The translations under genes and the position numbers were made by a program. Source: Forficula auricularia (taxonomy: Eukaryota > Arthropoda > Insecta > Dermaptera > Forficulidae). From it: a stretch of 64,000 bases of DNA. The stretch is taken from the NCBI GenBank assembly GCA_024734495.1, contig JALMQS010000085.1, forward strand, positions 24,247,077-24,311,076, given 5' to 3'. The notes below the pieces were generated by a model. It was given only the letters and a program-made list of their open reading frames with translations. It was not told the origin of the DNA and did not search any database. Below are positions 1-10,157 of the stretch, piece after piece. The stretch's first letter is position 1; each line of letters opens with the position of its first letter.

Positions 1-105
1 GAATTCTAAGGTTTAACCCTTTGTCAACTTTTACAAAGACCTTACCAACCGACATACAACTGGCCCTTAGTCACTACTACCACCCGGCCAGCAATCCAGC
101 GGACG

Positions 106-483
106 GTGAATATCACAAAGAAACTAAATGAGATAAATGTAAAACTGCAAGGAAAAGGAAACCCAGCCTATGCCTTGCTTGAAGAAGTGGTTTGTTTCGA
201 AAATAAATTACTTCTTTTTGTCGAAGACATGGAGAGCGGAAAATTACTTCATTTCGAAAATCTGAAGCAATATCGCGATGAAACCAATGCAACTGTTGAC
301 ACGAATTATTTCAGCATGGCTTTAAACATAATGAATGATGGATTTGAGGAACTCATATTTGACGCATGGAATAGTCTTCCAGAATGCTACAGTGAGGTGA
401 AGTTGGCATTTGGAATGATGACGATCTTTGGGTCAAGATATTCATGCGAGCAAGCGAGAGGAATCATTGAAATCGGTCTATAA
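106..483 (+). pseudogene. hAT transposase remnant
   Basis: The frame opens without an ATG (position 106 is GTG) and is related by eye to the hAT transposase piece at 13419-14078. Both share an LQGKG segment and a following K-LLF-E block, then a C-terminal [10 protein letters not shown] that matches FSSTYLCEQT in the other copy. That motif belongs to the hAT dimerisation region near the end of domesticated-type hAT transposases. The fragment is about 125 residues, far below the usual 600 or so; the catalytic middle is deleted and it stops soon after CEQA. The sequence before 106 may continue the same element. It is a dead fragment and I infer no function. Confidence 0.7.
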
Positions 484-689
484 ACAAACAAGTTATGTAA
501 TAATAAAACTTGAGTAAGATATTATTATATTAAAATGTTTCACCTAGAACCAACACCGAACTCCTTAAAAGTTATAAACAAGTTATGACTGAACATACAT
601 AACAAAAAAGATCCAATACTAATGAAATTTTTTTTATAAAAGATTCATGAAATTCATTTAGAAATAAAAAGAAAACTTTAACAATTTAA

Positions 690-1150
690 CTGTAAACACC
701 AGAGAAAATGAGTACAGCAAGATATGCATGCAACAAATTTGAGACGATTTCGATAGTATTTTCTCCTTCGCCTTCGCAAATGCGTTTGAATGTTTCATAA
801 TCAAATTTTAAATAGAAGATGGAAAGAAAAGCAAAAAAATATCTTTGAAACAATCGACACGAACTCTTGCAAATCTTGTTGTCCCAGGACGAATAGAAAA
901 AACATTCTCATTCATCTTCCAACACGATGATTTGTAGGCTCAGAGTGCCATCTTTTGAAATAAATAATGGAGCAGTTCCTACACTGGGAAATACTGAATA
1001 ATCGATTTCGTCATCTTCTTCTTCTTCAAAATCAGAGTCCATTGGTTCGCCATGGTCGCTACTTGATGAAGAATCATTATCTTCTTCAGAGTCTGATTCA
1101 AGAAGCATTGCTTCGATTTCCTCATTAGTTAAATATTATGGTCTTGCCAC
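690..1150 (-). pseudogene. piggyBac-like transposase N-terminal remnant
   Basis: Read on the minus strand, a leader LTNEEIEAML runs into a very acidic, serine-rich stretch (908-1108). In a shifted frame follows IRPGTTRFARVRVD, then an LIMKHSNAF segment, and in another frame AYLAVLIFSGVY near 690-720. This order (acidic leader, RPG..R.A..RV, a KHTN-like motif, then a Y-L-LI--GVY helix) is how piggyBac-derived transposases begin. At least two frameshifts and internal stops interrupt it, and no DDD catalytic core is present. The open 66-codon piece at 908-1108 is only the acidic leader and should not be taken as an intact gene. The family assignment rests on motif order read by eye. Confidence 0.55.
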
Positions 1151-1270
1151 GTTTTATTTTATAATATATACCTACCTATTGTTAGTTCAAAACAATATTC
1201 AATAACAATCTTCATTCGAAATAAAAATTGTCTATGCAGAACGAACGAGAAAATACACTGTAATTCCATA

Positions 1271-1469
1271 TGCGTAGAAATCTACGCATCCAGGGTAGAC
1301 AAAGTAAGTTATTAAATAAATTAACTCCAGATGGAAATTTAAAATAATTAAAAGTTAATTTTTAATCAATATGATAAAAAAATAAAAGTCATGAAGTTTT
1401 ATGAGCCTAAGTTAAGCGATATAAATAAAAAAATGAAATCAAAATCGGATCTGCGTAGTTTTCTACGCA
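1271..1469. repeat. Two short TGCGTAGA hairpins
   Basis: At 1271-1288 TGCGTAGA and TCTACGCA face each other across two bases. At 1452-1469 TGCGTAG and CTACGCA face each other across four bases. The two hairpins share the same stem but sit in otherwise different AT-rich DNA. No role is apparent. Confidence 0.5.
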
Positions 1470-1684
1470 AGGATCAGACTAGAGATAACTTAGAATTGAA
1501 TTTATTGGCATTAATTAGTTTTCTCACATTGGGAATTTAAAATGGGAGTTATATTAATATAAATTATTCTATTTCTTAAATGAATCGACCAATATGAGCC
1601 GTTTATTTTGAAAGTGGCCTAAGTTCAATTTTGAAAAAAAATTATTAATGCCAGTTTTACTTAGGCATAAATGTCTACTTTTCA

Positions 1685-2216
1685 TGTTTATAATACCCCA
1701 GTCAATGGAGTACAATACCCTCATGAATTTGTCAAAATATATACGTAAATATAATTATTTGTAAAAATATAAATATCTCGAAATAACAACATTCTTTTAA
1801 AAAATATCATTTATTCAATTATTTTTTATACATACACATCAATTATTATTCAAACATATATACCTAATATATAATTCGATTATTTATACTTATAAATATC
1901 ATATTCAAAAGTTTTCTTGAAGATGAACAGTAACCATCAGGAAATTAAATCAGCAAGTGATCTGGAAAAGAAATACATGAAATTATTAGAATATATAATT
2001 AAATAAATTAATATTGTATGATAGTAATTCTAATTCTTCATATAAGATATTCTCTATTTCCTAATTTTATAAAATATATTATTTTCAATCTTTTTTTTTC
2101 AGATGGACAACTCGATTCGACCATATTCCACAAATTTACAAAAAGAAAAAAGAAAAATTATAATTTTGTAATATTTTATATATTAAAATGTTTTCAAATA
2201 AATTATTTTCTATGTA
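1685..2216 (+). repeat. ~530-bp direct repeat, copy 1
   Basis: From TGTTTATAATACCCC to TTTTCTATGTA this block is almost identical to 8034-8567, about 6.35 kb downstream. It contains two exon-like pieces: an ATG frame of 27 codons (1923-2006, ending TAA), then a GT-AG interval with a long pyrimidine tract ending in CAG, then a second ATG frame of 22 codons (2103-2171). An AATAAA-like sequence follows. Copy 2 lies just behind the last exon of the candidate gene at 4831-8028, so the block may be a duplicated 3' gene end or simply a dispersed repeat. The in-frame stop before the donor argues against a simple two-exon reading. Confidence 0.7.
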
Positions 2217-2952
2217 TTGAAATTACTTAATTTTAATAAAAACAAACTTAAAAGTTATTTGAATATTTATTTTTTTGTTAATTAAAAGTAGACACCTTTT
2301 TTTACTAACTATTGATTGAAGATACTTATTATATTATTTTAAGTTATTTTTCCTAATAAACAAGAATTTAACTAAGAAATGTGCCTGATCATTTGTGCAT
2401 TATTGGACAAAGTGCAATTTTTTTAATCAACCGAATTTTATATTTTTCAAATTAGTTTGTTATTTTATTTTATAGTGGGATAAAAATAAATTGTTTTATA
2501 TAATATTTAATATTTATTATTATTAGTGATAAAAATTAATAAAAAAAATTATTTTTATTAAAATCAATAGGTAATAGGTATTAAATACTTTGAGATCATA
2601 TTTCATATGGATATATTATAAAATTGAATTTTTTGTAAAGAAAGAACCAATTTTACTTAGGGAAAATGGTTTAGGTTCAAGGGGAAAACTATTTATTAAA
2701 ATTAAAAATGGATTAATAGGTGGCTTTCACAAATAAAATAAGCTGACGTGTTCTGATGTGGCCATCCACTTGACTTTACCATACAACCTGGCCCCTCACT
2801 TATATTTAATATTTAATAAAATTGATAGCGTTTTTCTTTAGGAGACGGACTGGTATAAATATGAAATTGGATGTTGATGAAGGCAGTCCACAGTGGTTGT
2901 AAAAAAAATGAGACTATAATGGATTTATTATCTTACATTTATTCGTTAAACC

Positions 2953-2986
2953 GACGTTTCGGAGATTTATTCTCTCCTTCTTCAGG
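2953..2986 (-). ncRNA. Hammerhead-ribozyme-like core
   Basis: On the minus strand the order is CTGAAGA, an extra A, a stem strand GGAG, a loop, CTCC, GAAA and then CGTC. This is the hammerhead core with a four-pair stem II and the tiny ACGT stem III typical of the minimal hammerheads known from Penelope-like elements. The self-complementary ACGT suggests it would act as a dimer. Cleavage is predicted after the C of GTC. Activity cannot be judged from sequence. Confidence 0.6.
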
Positions 2987-3041
2987 GTAACGAAAAGTCA
3001 ATGAAAGTAGTTCAAATCAACGTCGGTTTAACGAATAAATG

Positions 3042-3500
3042 TTATTTTTTTTATTACAGTTTAAAGGGCGCCTCGACTGCGTGGTCATTTGCGCCACAGA
3101 TATTAAATTCGTTATATTTTCAATTTTTAAATTTCTTTTACATGTTTGGTTTTATAGTTAAATATAAAAGTGAGAACTCAGATATTATCATAAATGTTAA
3201 TGACTCTCAAAAACTCGAACAAATTATCAGTATCCTTCCTCATTTTCGAGTATTTGTTTTGAAGTCTTTGTTCCCCATTGAATGACATTTTCTTCCCTTG
3301 CGTAAATTGGGCATTCCACTAATACATGATTTACATTTATCCTAACTTTGCAAGCTGGACATATCGGTGGAGTCGTCCTTGTTCATTAGATGGCCGTGGG
3401 CGAGCACGGCAATGACCCAATCTCTAGGCGGGTCAATTTAACTCTGCCACTTTGCTGACTTAGATCTGGTGCTGATATGGAACCAACGATGGGTTTTGTA
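3042..3500 (-). mobile_element. 5'-truncated non-LTR retrotransposon (LINE)
   Basis: On the minus strand, translation in changing frames gives HGHLMNKDDS, then PPICPACKVRINVNHVLVEC (a CxxC...H...C knuckle), then a NLFEFLRVI segment. That order is the end of ORF2 in I/R1/Jockey-type LINEs that follow the RNase H region with a zinc-knuckle tail. A short 3' UTR ending in an A-rich tail (GTAATAAAAAAAATAA, minus strand) reaches 3042. AAATGT lies at both borders (3036-3041 and 3506-3511), suggesting a target duplication. It sits in the centre of the Penelope-derived foldback. Frameshifts and stops make it a dead fragment. Confidence 0.6.
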
Positions 3501-4061
3501 AACAAATGTAAGATAATCTTATTTTTTACAACCACTGTGGACTGCCTTCATCAACATCCAATTTTAATAAAATTATTTATATTCATGTTGGAAAGGGGGG
3601 GGGTAGTTTTTGCATGTTTAGACTTCTGGGGTCCCACTGATTATGTTTACAAAATTTGGTTGAGTTTGCTCAAAAAGCTAGATTTTTAATTTTTAAACCC
3701 CCTCCACCCTCTCGATATGCAGCAAAATCTAATCAGCTCTTAATCTCTATGGACCAAAACTAAGTGTGAAATTTGGTTTCGTTATTCACACTAGTTTTTG
3801 AGCTAGCTCGTCCACAAATATTTGGTAACGCACAGACTAACTAACAGACAGACTAACAGACATTTTGACAAAACAATTATTTTCTCAAAAAATATAATTT
3901 TTTCGATGTTCACTTATTAGAGCTTTTTTAGAAGGAAATGCCATGGTTTTGCTCAATACTTTCAGCCGTTTTTGAAATATTTCGAAAAAAAAAGAAGGAA
4001 AAAAACCCGCTTTTTTCATGCACGATTACAATACTTGACCATACCCTGTATGGTAAAGTAA

Positions 4062-4830
4062 AGATATATTGCTTATGAGCAAGAATCAATAGGTATATAT
4101 TTCGGGTCAAGTCAAGATAATAAGATATAAACATTATTTCGTCTCTTAGTGCTAACCAGTAGGCACAGGAAAGAGTCTGTGCTTAAGACCTTTAGAATCT
4201 TGCGATTGAATTTCTCTCTTTTTCATTGGTAAAATTTTTTTAAAAAGAACAAAAAATGTTGCCTCCTCTCAAATTTAGAAAGGAACAATCTAAGTACATA
4301 TGTATTTAAGGAAATATTAATCAAGAATTTTTATGTTGAAGTGCAAATATGCAATTTATTATGTCCTCTAAATAAAAAGTTTTGGAAATTTTTATTTCAA
4401 CATGAATTTTCAACTAGAATTTTCATTTTTGACCCACCTCAATTTGGGTGGTTATTTTCCAAATTTTTTAAACAAAAATATCAAAAATTACATCCTCTAC
4501 AATTTTGAATCTAATGGAATTTGTCGTAGAGACAAAAGTTTAGGAGTTATTTGATTGAATATTTCTAGGGGGACAGACATACAGACAAGCCTGGGGGGAC
4601 GAAATATATATATATAAATAAACAGATACAGGCACAAATGCCATTTAATAGTATGTGATGATATCTCTAGCCCACTCTTGTATCGAATCCTAGCAACGGC
4701 ATGTTTACTTGAAGTCTATATAATTAATTCCAACAATGAATAGGTTGCCACAGTTCTAAGGCTAAAAACGTAGGAACAAAAAAAAAACGAGAGAAATAAA
4801 TTCAAAAAAAAATAAAAATAAAAACAGAAA
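4062..4830. other. AT-rich spacer before candidate gene
   Basis: No coding signal seen. The stretch contains poly-T and poly-A tracts, a short TA run at 4606-4620, and ordinary AT-rich DNA. The last 100 bases are purine-rich and would be the 5' leader of the candidate gene that starts at 4831. I see no convincing TATA or initiator element that fixes a transcription start. Confidence 0.4.
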
Positions 4831-7800
4831 ATGGGTATGAATTTACATTAAATTAATAAATTATTAATTTCTAATTGATTTTACTAATAATTTTTAATAT
4901 TTCAGGCAATTGTTTATGTAAAAGGAAAAAGAAAGAAAGGAGAGATAATGAGGTAATTATATAATAATGTGACATCGACCATTTAATTTTGTTACTATTA
5001 GGATTCCATAACTCAAAAGTCTAAATCGGAATACTTTGATGAGAATTCATTGCCTCTGTACCCCTAAACTTAAAAGTATTATTGAAATTTAATATGTAGG
5101 CAGAGTTTGTTGATCTCTACAGTTCGTTCAATAGTCAAAGTCGAAAAAAAATAGGACATTTTGGCACCTCATCAAGTATAGTTTTATTAAATAGGCCTTT
5201 TTAAAATTTATTTAAGCATGATATTTTGTGAATTTTATATTCGCCCCAGTCGTCAAAAAATTCAAGCTCCGAAGACAGGCTTCTATCATCGCGACAACGT
5301 AAAATCACGGGATGATTTGGCAACCCAAATCCCCTTCTCTCAAATTTTGAAAATTACAAAATCTATTTGAAACGCGGAGGGATATTTTGGACGCCGAAAT
5401 AGAGAACCCTTTATCAGGATTCGGAACAAATTTTACAGTTATCCGTTTCATGACCATGTTTCCTAAACTAAAGATAATTACACCATGGGGGGAATAATAG
5501 CTATTTGAAGAAAGTAATCAGAATAATTAATATATTTAGTAGTTCGGAAAAATTTACTAGATCATAAAGTATTTTTTTTTTTTTATTGTCATAAGTTTAG
5601 AGAATTTTCATATTTAAATATTTATAAGACGATCAAAGTTCTATAAATTGAAACTGATAGAACATTTAAAATATAGCACAAAAACAAATGGTAAACAGTC
5701 TTTAATCCTAATTTTAATTTTATTTTCTCATATTTTTTTTAACATTTGTAAAAAACATACGCCTTACTTGGTCATAGGAGAGACAAAAAGGTTATAGAAT
5801 TCATTAGTTTGGTCCAAAGGGCTAGAATTTTCATTTTTTGACTCCATACCTCCATGTCTTTATCAATGGTTACCAATAATTGCCGAAAAATCAAAAATCC
5901 AATGTAGAATGGTTATTCTTCATGTTTTTAATTTATATATAATTTCATCATTAAAAAAAAAACAGAATTTGAGTAAACAAAAACATGGCAACAGAATCAG
6001 CCAATCACAGATCTAGGTGGATTTTCGTAAAATCCCTTCTTAGCTGACATCTATGGCGTATAAAGTACCAATATACTAAATTTCAAGCGCCTAGGTGTAG
6101 TAGTTTAGGAGATTTCGTGTTGTGTGTGTGAGTGAATGGTATTTCGCTTTTATATATATATGGATTAAATAAAATGTTTTTTATTATAATTTTCAAATAG
6201 GATAGTCTATTTGTTCAGATCAAATCATAGGGTATACGCCGTATACCGACGTATACCCTCCACTACACCCCTGTTAATAGCTATTAATAAAAGAGAAGAA
6301 ATTTGATTTACAAAGTAGGTAAAAGTTGGATAAATTCACTGAAGAAGGAATAATAGAAAATAAATTAAAATTTCTTGTCAAGTTTCACTCCAAGACATTT
6401 TGGCTGGTATCTTTTTCAAATGGTTATTGAATTATTCATATTAACTAGATAATATCTTTCCCAAATTACAGTTTAAAGTATTTTTAATCACAAACCTCAT
6501 TTTTATTAAAAAATTTTAAAACTGAAATTTTTATATATCTTTAATTTTTAAAAATTTAAAAAGTCCTTTTAAGAAAATGTCTGTAGTAGCTATATATGTT
6601 AGCAATTGCTCTGCTTGACTATTAAACCAATAATTATAAAATCAGAGAGAAATTATAGAGATTTTGGCTAAAAATATAAAAAAGTGACTAAGTTAAATTT
6701 TAAAATTATTTTATAAAAAAATTTGAGGGAACAAAATTTGTTTCAAAAAAATTTCTGGTAAATGACATGAAAATGATTATTTATTTTTTCTTGAAATAAA
6801 TTAGGTACACTAATAATGATAATCCCTAAAAAGATGCCTATTTTATTTAAAATATTAATTAGGTATGTAAAAGAAAATAATTTTCATTAAAAATATAAGC
6901 AGGTAAATTCTCTAAAATGCATGAAATAATAAAAATTCATGCCTTGTTGAGGCAATTGTTTCATATTAAAAATAATACTCAACTTAATTTTTTCTAATAT
7001 AACTATATTGTACCGTATATATTTTAAATTACATTAATACATATCTAAATGTAAATAAAGTATATGAATTTGATTTTTTCAGAATGAAAAATTTGAAATG
7101 GAAAATATAAATTCTGAAAATTTAAATTTTAAAATTTTAAATTTTGACGAAGAAGACAGTGATGAAGACATAATAAATTTATCAGATACTATGGTAAGTG
7201 GTTCTGGGGGGGGGGGGGGGGGGGCAAAAAAAATTCTAGCCCTTTGGACAAAACTGAACCAAATTTTATATACATAATCTGTGGGTCCACAGAAGGCTAG
7301 AAATGCAAAATCTAACAACCCAAAATGGGGAGGAGGGGTCGAAAATGAAAATTCTACCCCTTGAAAGCCTAGACCCGTGTACGATAATCAACCTCACCCA
7401 TAAAATTTAAAAAATATAAAATTCTAGGTAGATTTCACAAATATATATATATATATATGGGAAACCGACCAAGAATTTAAAATTTTTTAAATTTCGGTTA
7501 CTTTATTATAATAAATTATTGATTTATGGCTCATTGAAAATAAATAGGTAATTAATTATTTTTTTCTTTCTTTTAGCAAAGGTCAGAAGACGAATACCTA
7601 TATTATGAGTAGCAATGAATGTCGCATAATGGAAATAAGCGACGAATTAGAACAAGTATGTATTTTGAAAATTCGATTTTTTTATTTTTATAAATACTTA
7701 TTATTTCGAATTGTATATACTCGTTTTTTGATATTTTTAGATTGAAGAAGAAAAAAAATATTATTTAATATTATATTTCAAAATAAAATAAAGGACAAAC

Positions 7801-8028
7801 AAACAGACCCATACATTAAAAAGCGAGTAATCGATTTGTATCATAGAGTATGTATTTCTTAATATAGTGCCTCATTTTGTACCCCTAATTATTGAATATT
7901 ATGTTTTAATTTCATTTTTTTATTTTTTCTAGCATGAACAACTGTCAATAGAAATGAAACAATTAGACGAAATAAATATCACATACGAAGTCAAAATATT
8001 ATTAAAGGAAATTATTGGAAAGTTTTAA
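4831..8028 (+). CDS. Candidate 6-exon gene, small lipid-anchored protein
   Basis: Proposed exons: 4831-4834 (ATG G), 4906-4952, 7083-7193, 7587-7655, 7741-7847 and 7933-8028 (TAA stop). The introns start GT and end AG; four are short (71-393 nt) and one is 2.1 kb. Joining exons 1 and 2 gives an N-terminus MGNCLCKRKKKERR: glycine at 2 with cysteines at 4 and 6 followed by a basic patch is a classic N-myristoylation plus palmitoylation signal, so a membrane-anchored protein is inferred. Exon 3 is acidic (FDEEDSDEDI); the last exons look helical and charged (KKRVIDLYHR, then KILLKEII). About 144 residues. Two blemishes: exon 5 is one base short in an A8 run, and exon 4 stays open only from the second AG (7586), not the stronger AG at 7576. 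These could be assembly errors or signs of a pseudogene. I do not recognise the family. Confidence 0.5.
5838..6170 (-). repeat. Helitron-related repeat in intron 2
   Basis: The part 5838-5925, read on the minus strand, matches the ~115-bp units of the minisatellite inside the Helitron at 34141-35401 (GAATAACCATTCTACATT, then TATTGGTAACCATTG, then GACATGGAGG). The following 5960-6170 is a separate conserved-looking segment ending in a TA run. It lies in the large second intron of the candidate gene and has no coding potential. Confidence 0.5.
7200..7350 (-). repeat. TACCATAC element remnant with poly-G
   Basis: A long G tract (about 7205-7222) is followed by minus-strand text of the TACCATAC family (CCAAATTTTATATACATAATC, a GGGTCCACAGAAG segment, and AAAATGCAAAATCTAACAAC in related form). 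It sits in intron 3 of the candidate gene. Both element ends are missing. Confidence 0.5.
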
Positions 8029-8033
8029 AAAAG

Positions 8034-8567
8034 TGTTTATAATACCCCAGTCAATGGAGTACAATACCCTCATGAGATTTGTCAAAATATATACGTAAAT
8101 ATAATTATTTGTAAAATATAAATATCTCGAAATAACAACATTCTTTTAAAAAATATCATTTATTCAATTATTTTTTATACATACACATCAATTATTATTC
8201 AAACATATATACCTAATATATATAATTCGATTATTTATACTTATAAATATCATATTCAAAAGTTTTCTTGAAGATGAACAGTAACCATCAGGAAATTAAA
8301 TCAGCAAGTGATCTGGAAAAGAAATACATGAAATTATTAGAATATATAATTAAATAAATTAATATTGTATGATAGTAATTCTAATTCTTCATATAAGATA
8401 TTCTCTATTTCCAAATTTTATAAAATGTATTATTTTCAATCTTTTTTTTTCAGATGGACAACTCGATTCGACCATATTCCACAAATTTACAAAAGAGAAA
8501 AAAGAAAATTATAATTTTGTAATATTTTATATATTAAAATGTTTTCAAATAAATTATTTTCTATGTA
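8034..8567 (+). repeat. ~530-bp direct repeat, copy 2
   Basis: Near-identical to 1685-2216, with a few substitutions and small indels. It begins six bases after the stop codon of the candidate gene and ends at the assembly gap. Exon-like parts: ATG frame 8274-8357; a possible intron 8367-8453 with a nine-T tract before CAG; ATG frame 8454-8522 (22 codons, ending in a lysine-rich tail). The first frame (KKYMKLLEYIIK) resembles the gene's last exon (KILLKEIIGK), so an alternative terminal exon is possible. An AATAAA-like site lies near 8549. Confidence 0.65.
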
Positions 8568-8584
8568 NNNNNNNNNNNNNNNNN
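8568..8584. other. Assembly gap (17 N)
   Basis: Seventeen N bases. The true size of the gap is unknown. It cuts off the end of the ~530-bp repeat, so linkage across this point depends on scaffolding. Confidence 1.
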
Positions 8585-8586
8585 TT

Positions 8587-8773
8587 ATTATTTATTTCTT
8601 TGAGACTATAGTTTCAAAGCTTGGCAATGTTTAACTAAGAGTATCTGCTAAGTAAGAACAAAAATTTTCAAAATCTAATCGATACTGTCCCTATGAAAAA
8701 TAATATTTATAATTAAAAAAGACTGATGATGAAGGCCAAGCCTTTGAAACTATAGTCTCAAACAAATAAATAA
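8587..8773. mobile_element. Penelope-derived foldback with hammerhead-like core
   Basis: Inverted arms: 8587-8625 (TTTGAGACTATAGTTTCAAAG) and 8733-8773 (CTTTGAAACTATAGTCTCAAA in related form). The plus-strand arm carries CTGATGA at 8723-8729, an AAGGC/GCCTT stem, GAAA and the palindromic ACTATAGT stem III of the 12.1-kb family. The core has two extra bases after CTGATGA and is probably weakened. The left arm lacks CTGATGA. The element starts at or before the assembly gap. Confidence 0.55.
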
Positions 8774-8813
8774 TATATACCTACATATCTACTATATTTG
8801 ATAGTTATGTATA

Positions 8814-9050
8814 TATGTTTATTTGCATCAAGCAGAGGACAACCTCTTTGGTTCTCTTTATGATTCAACAACTCCGCTACTCTCAGAAAAATAAAAACTT
8901 TTCAATTAATGTAAAAAAAAACTTCTTTAAACTTTTTAACTGTTTTTTCTTTCATCTACTTTCCCCCAGAGATGCATTGTTAACTATAAAAAATTTCTGG
9001 TGTTTTAATATACGTCTGATGAGCCACAAACATTGGCGAAACTAGTCAAA
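8814..9050 (+). repeat. Dispersed GCATCAAGCAGAGGACAACC repeat
   Basis: The core TTTGCATCAAGCAGAGGACA, then TTCTCTTTATGA and GCTACTCTCAG, occurs here and in diverged form at 14641-14745, 33478-33562 and 56510-56610, with inverted pieces near 12910-12960 and 56395-56445. Its last part (reverse of GCCGAGAGTAGCAG) is the outer end of the hammerhead foldback family, so both belong to one repeat system. No coding potential. Confidence 0.55.
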
Positions 9051-9371
9051 ATAAACATTTTAATATAAAAATGTCTTAAATTTTATTTACCTATAAGGAG
9101 TTAAACCAATTTTTTTTCTCATATATTATTTTCTAGTTTATTAAAAAAAAATTGAATTATTTGAAATTTGATTTAAATTAGTTGTTTCGCGACAATACCA
9201 GCAAAAAGTTAATGTTCAAGTATATAGAACAGTCAATAAGGATTCATAGTTCATAAGGCCAACATTTTTTGCTGTTTTTTACCAAATCTAGCCAATCCCG
9301 TGCTCGTTTGAGAAATTTGGCAACATTGAAAGAGATTGAATATTTTTATACATGACATTAAAATGACAGAT

Positions 9372-9664
9372 AAAATGAATGATAAAATACATTTTAAGGG
9401 TCGATTTATTAATCAAAAAGTTCTAAACAAACGATTAAAAGCTGTTGCGGTAATGAATGAGGGAAAAAATCGAAAAAAATGTGTAACTAAGAGTGCTAAA
9501 TGTAGGTACCCGAATAATTGAAGCGGGCGAGTTGGCAAATAACCTAACCTGTTGTCACTGTCAGAAAGATATTAAAAAATATTGTTGATGAAAGGCGATT
9601 AGGTTTAAATTCTATTTTTTCAATAAAATGTCAAGATTGCTATACATTAACTCATGTCAGTACT
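9372..9664 (+). pseudogene. Mutator-like transposase zinc-ribbon remnant
   Basis: Three frames together give FKGRFINQKVLNKRL, then IIEAGELANNLTCCHCQKDI, then IVDERRLGLNSIFSIKCQDC and LTHVSTEK. A CxxC pair, an ERRLGL-SI segment and a second CxxC is the N-terminal zinc-ribbon-like module of the Mutator-like transposase domain found in arthropod genomes. Two frameshifts break it and the DDE core is absent. A related short piece lies at 36370-36440 inside the TTAA-flanked element. The family name is inferred from pattern recall and moderately certain. Confidence 0.5.
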
Positions 9665-9689
9665 GAAAAGAAACATACATTTTGGGTGG

Positions 9690-10157
9690 TTAGTTTTTGT
9701 ATTTTTAAACTTCTAGGGGGTCCGCTGATTATGTGTACAAAATTTGGTTGAGTTTGCTAAAATGGCCTAGATTTCGCCCCCCCCCCACCATTAATTTTGG
9801 CCCCAGAAAAAAATATTTTCATTATTATAGGACTATTTTTCTTGTTTTTTTTTTTTTTTAGTTTGAAAAGATTATAATTTTAAATTTTAACCCCCCCCCC
9901 TTAATTTTGGGTCGATATGCACCAAAATCTAACCAGCTCTTAATGTCAATGGACCAAAACTACGTGTGAAATTTGGTTTCGATATTCACACTAGTTTTTG
10001 AGCTAGCTCGTCCACAAAAATTTGGTAACGCACAGACTAACTAACAGACTAGCAGACATTTTGAGAAAACAATTATTATTTCGAAAAAAAGAAGAAAAAA
10101 ACGCTTATTTCATGCATGATCACAATACTTGACCATACACCCTGTATGGTAAAGTAA
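9690..10157 (+). mobile_element. TACCATAC element, copy B (5'-truncated)
   Basis: It carries the family text (GATTATGTGTACAAAATTTGG, a C10 tract near 9779, GTCGATATGCACC, GAGCTAGCTCG, CAGACTAACTAACAGAC) and the right end CACCCTGTATGGTAAAGTA. The left end is missing: it joins directly to the Mutator-like remnant. No open frame. Confidence 0.65.

Larger units (their letters stand above)
2824..3565. mobile_element. Penelope-derived foldback insertion
   Basis: The outer arms are inverted copies of each other (2864-2906 against 3521-3564, sharing AAGGCAGTCCACAGTGG and TTGATGAAGGCAG). Inner inverted arms lie at 2936-2957 and 3020-3041. A hammerhead-like core on the minus strand sits at 2953-2986. 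The duplication TTAATAAAATT flanks it (2813-2823 and 3564-3574), so it inserted into the TACCATAC element. Similar outer sequence (GAGACGGGCTGGTA, then GAAGGCAGCCCA) occurs at 37801-37860, so this is a family. Its centre is occupied by a LINE remnant. Confidence 0.7.
2771..4061 (+). mobile_element. TACCATAC element, copy A (interrupted)
   Basis: Left end ACTTTACCATACAACCTGG and right end CCCTGTATGGTAAAGTA match the ends of the intact copy at 53735-54365. The interior carries the family's usual text: a G-rich tract near 3596, a GTCGATATGC-like box, a GAGCTAGCTCG palindrome near 3800 and a run of CAGACTAAC units. It is split by the Penelope-derived insertion 2824-3565, with TTAATAAAATT repeated on both sides of that insertion. 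No coding capacity is visible. It behaves as a non-autonomous terminal-inverted-repeat DNA element; its superfamily is not clear. Confidence 0.65.

Noticed and set aside
1685..8567. LTR retrotransposon with ~530-bp LTRs at 1685 and 8034
   Set aside because: No gag-pol, primer-binding site or polypurine tract lies between, the copies do not start TG and end CA in a clean way, and a spliced host-type gene occupies the interior.
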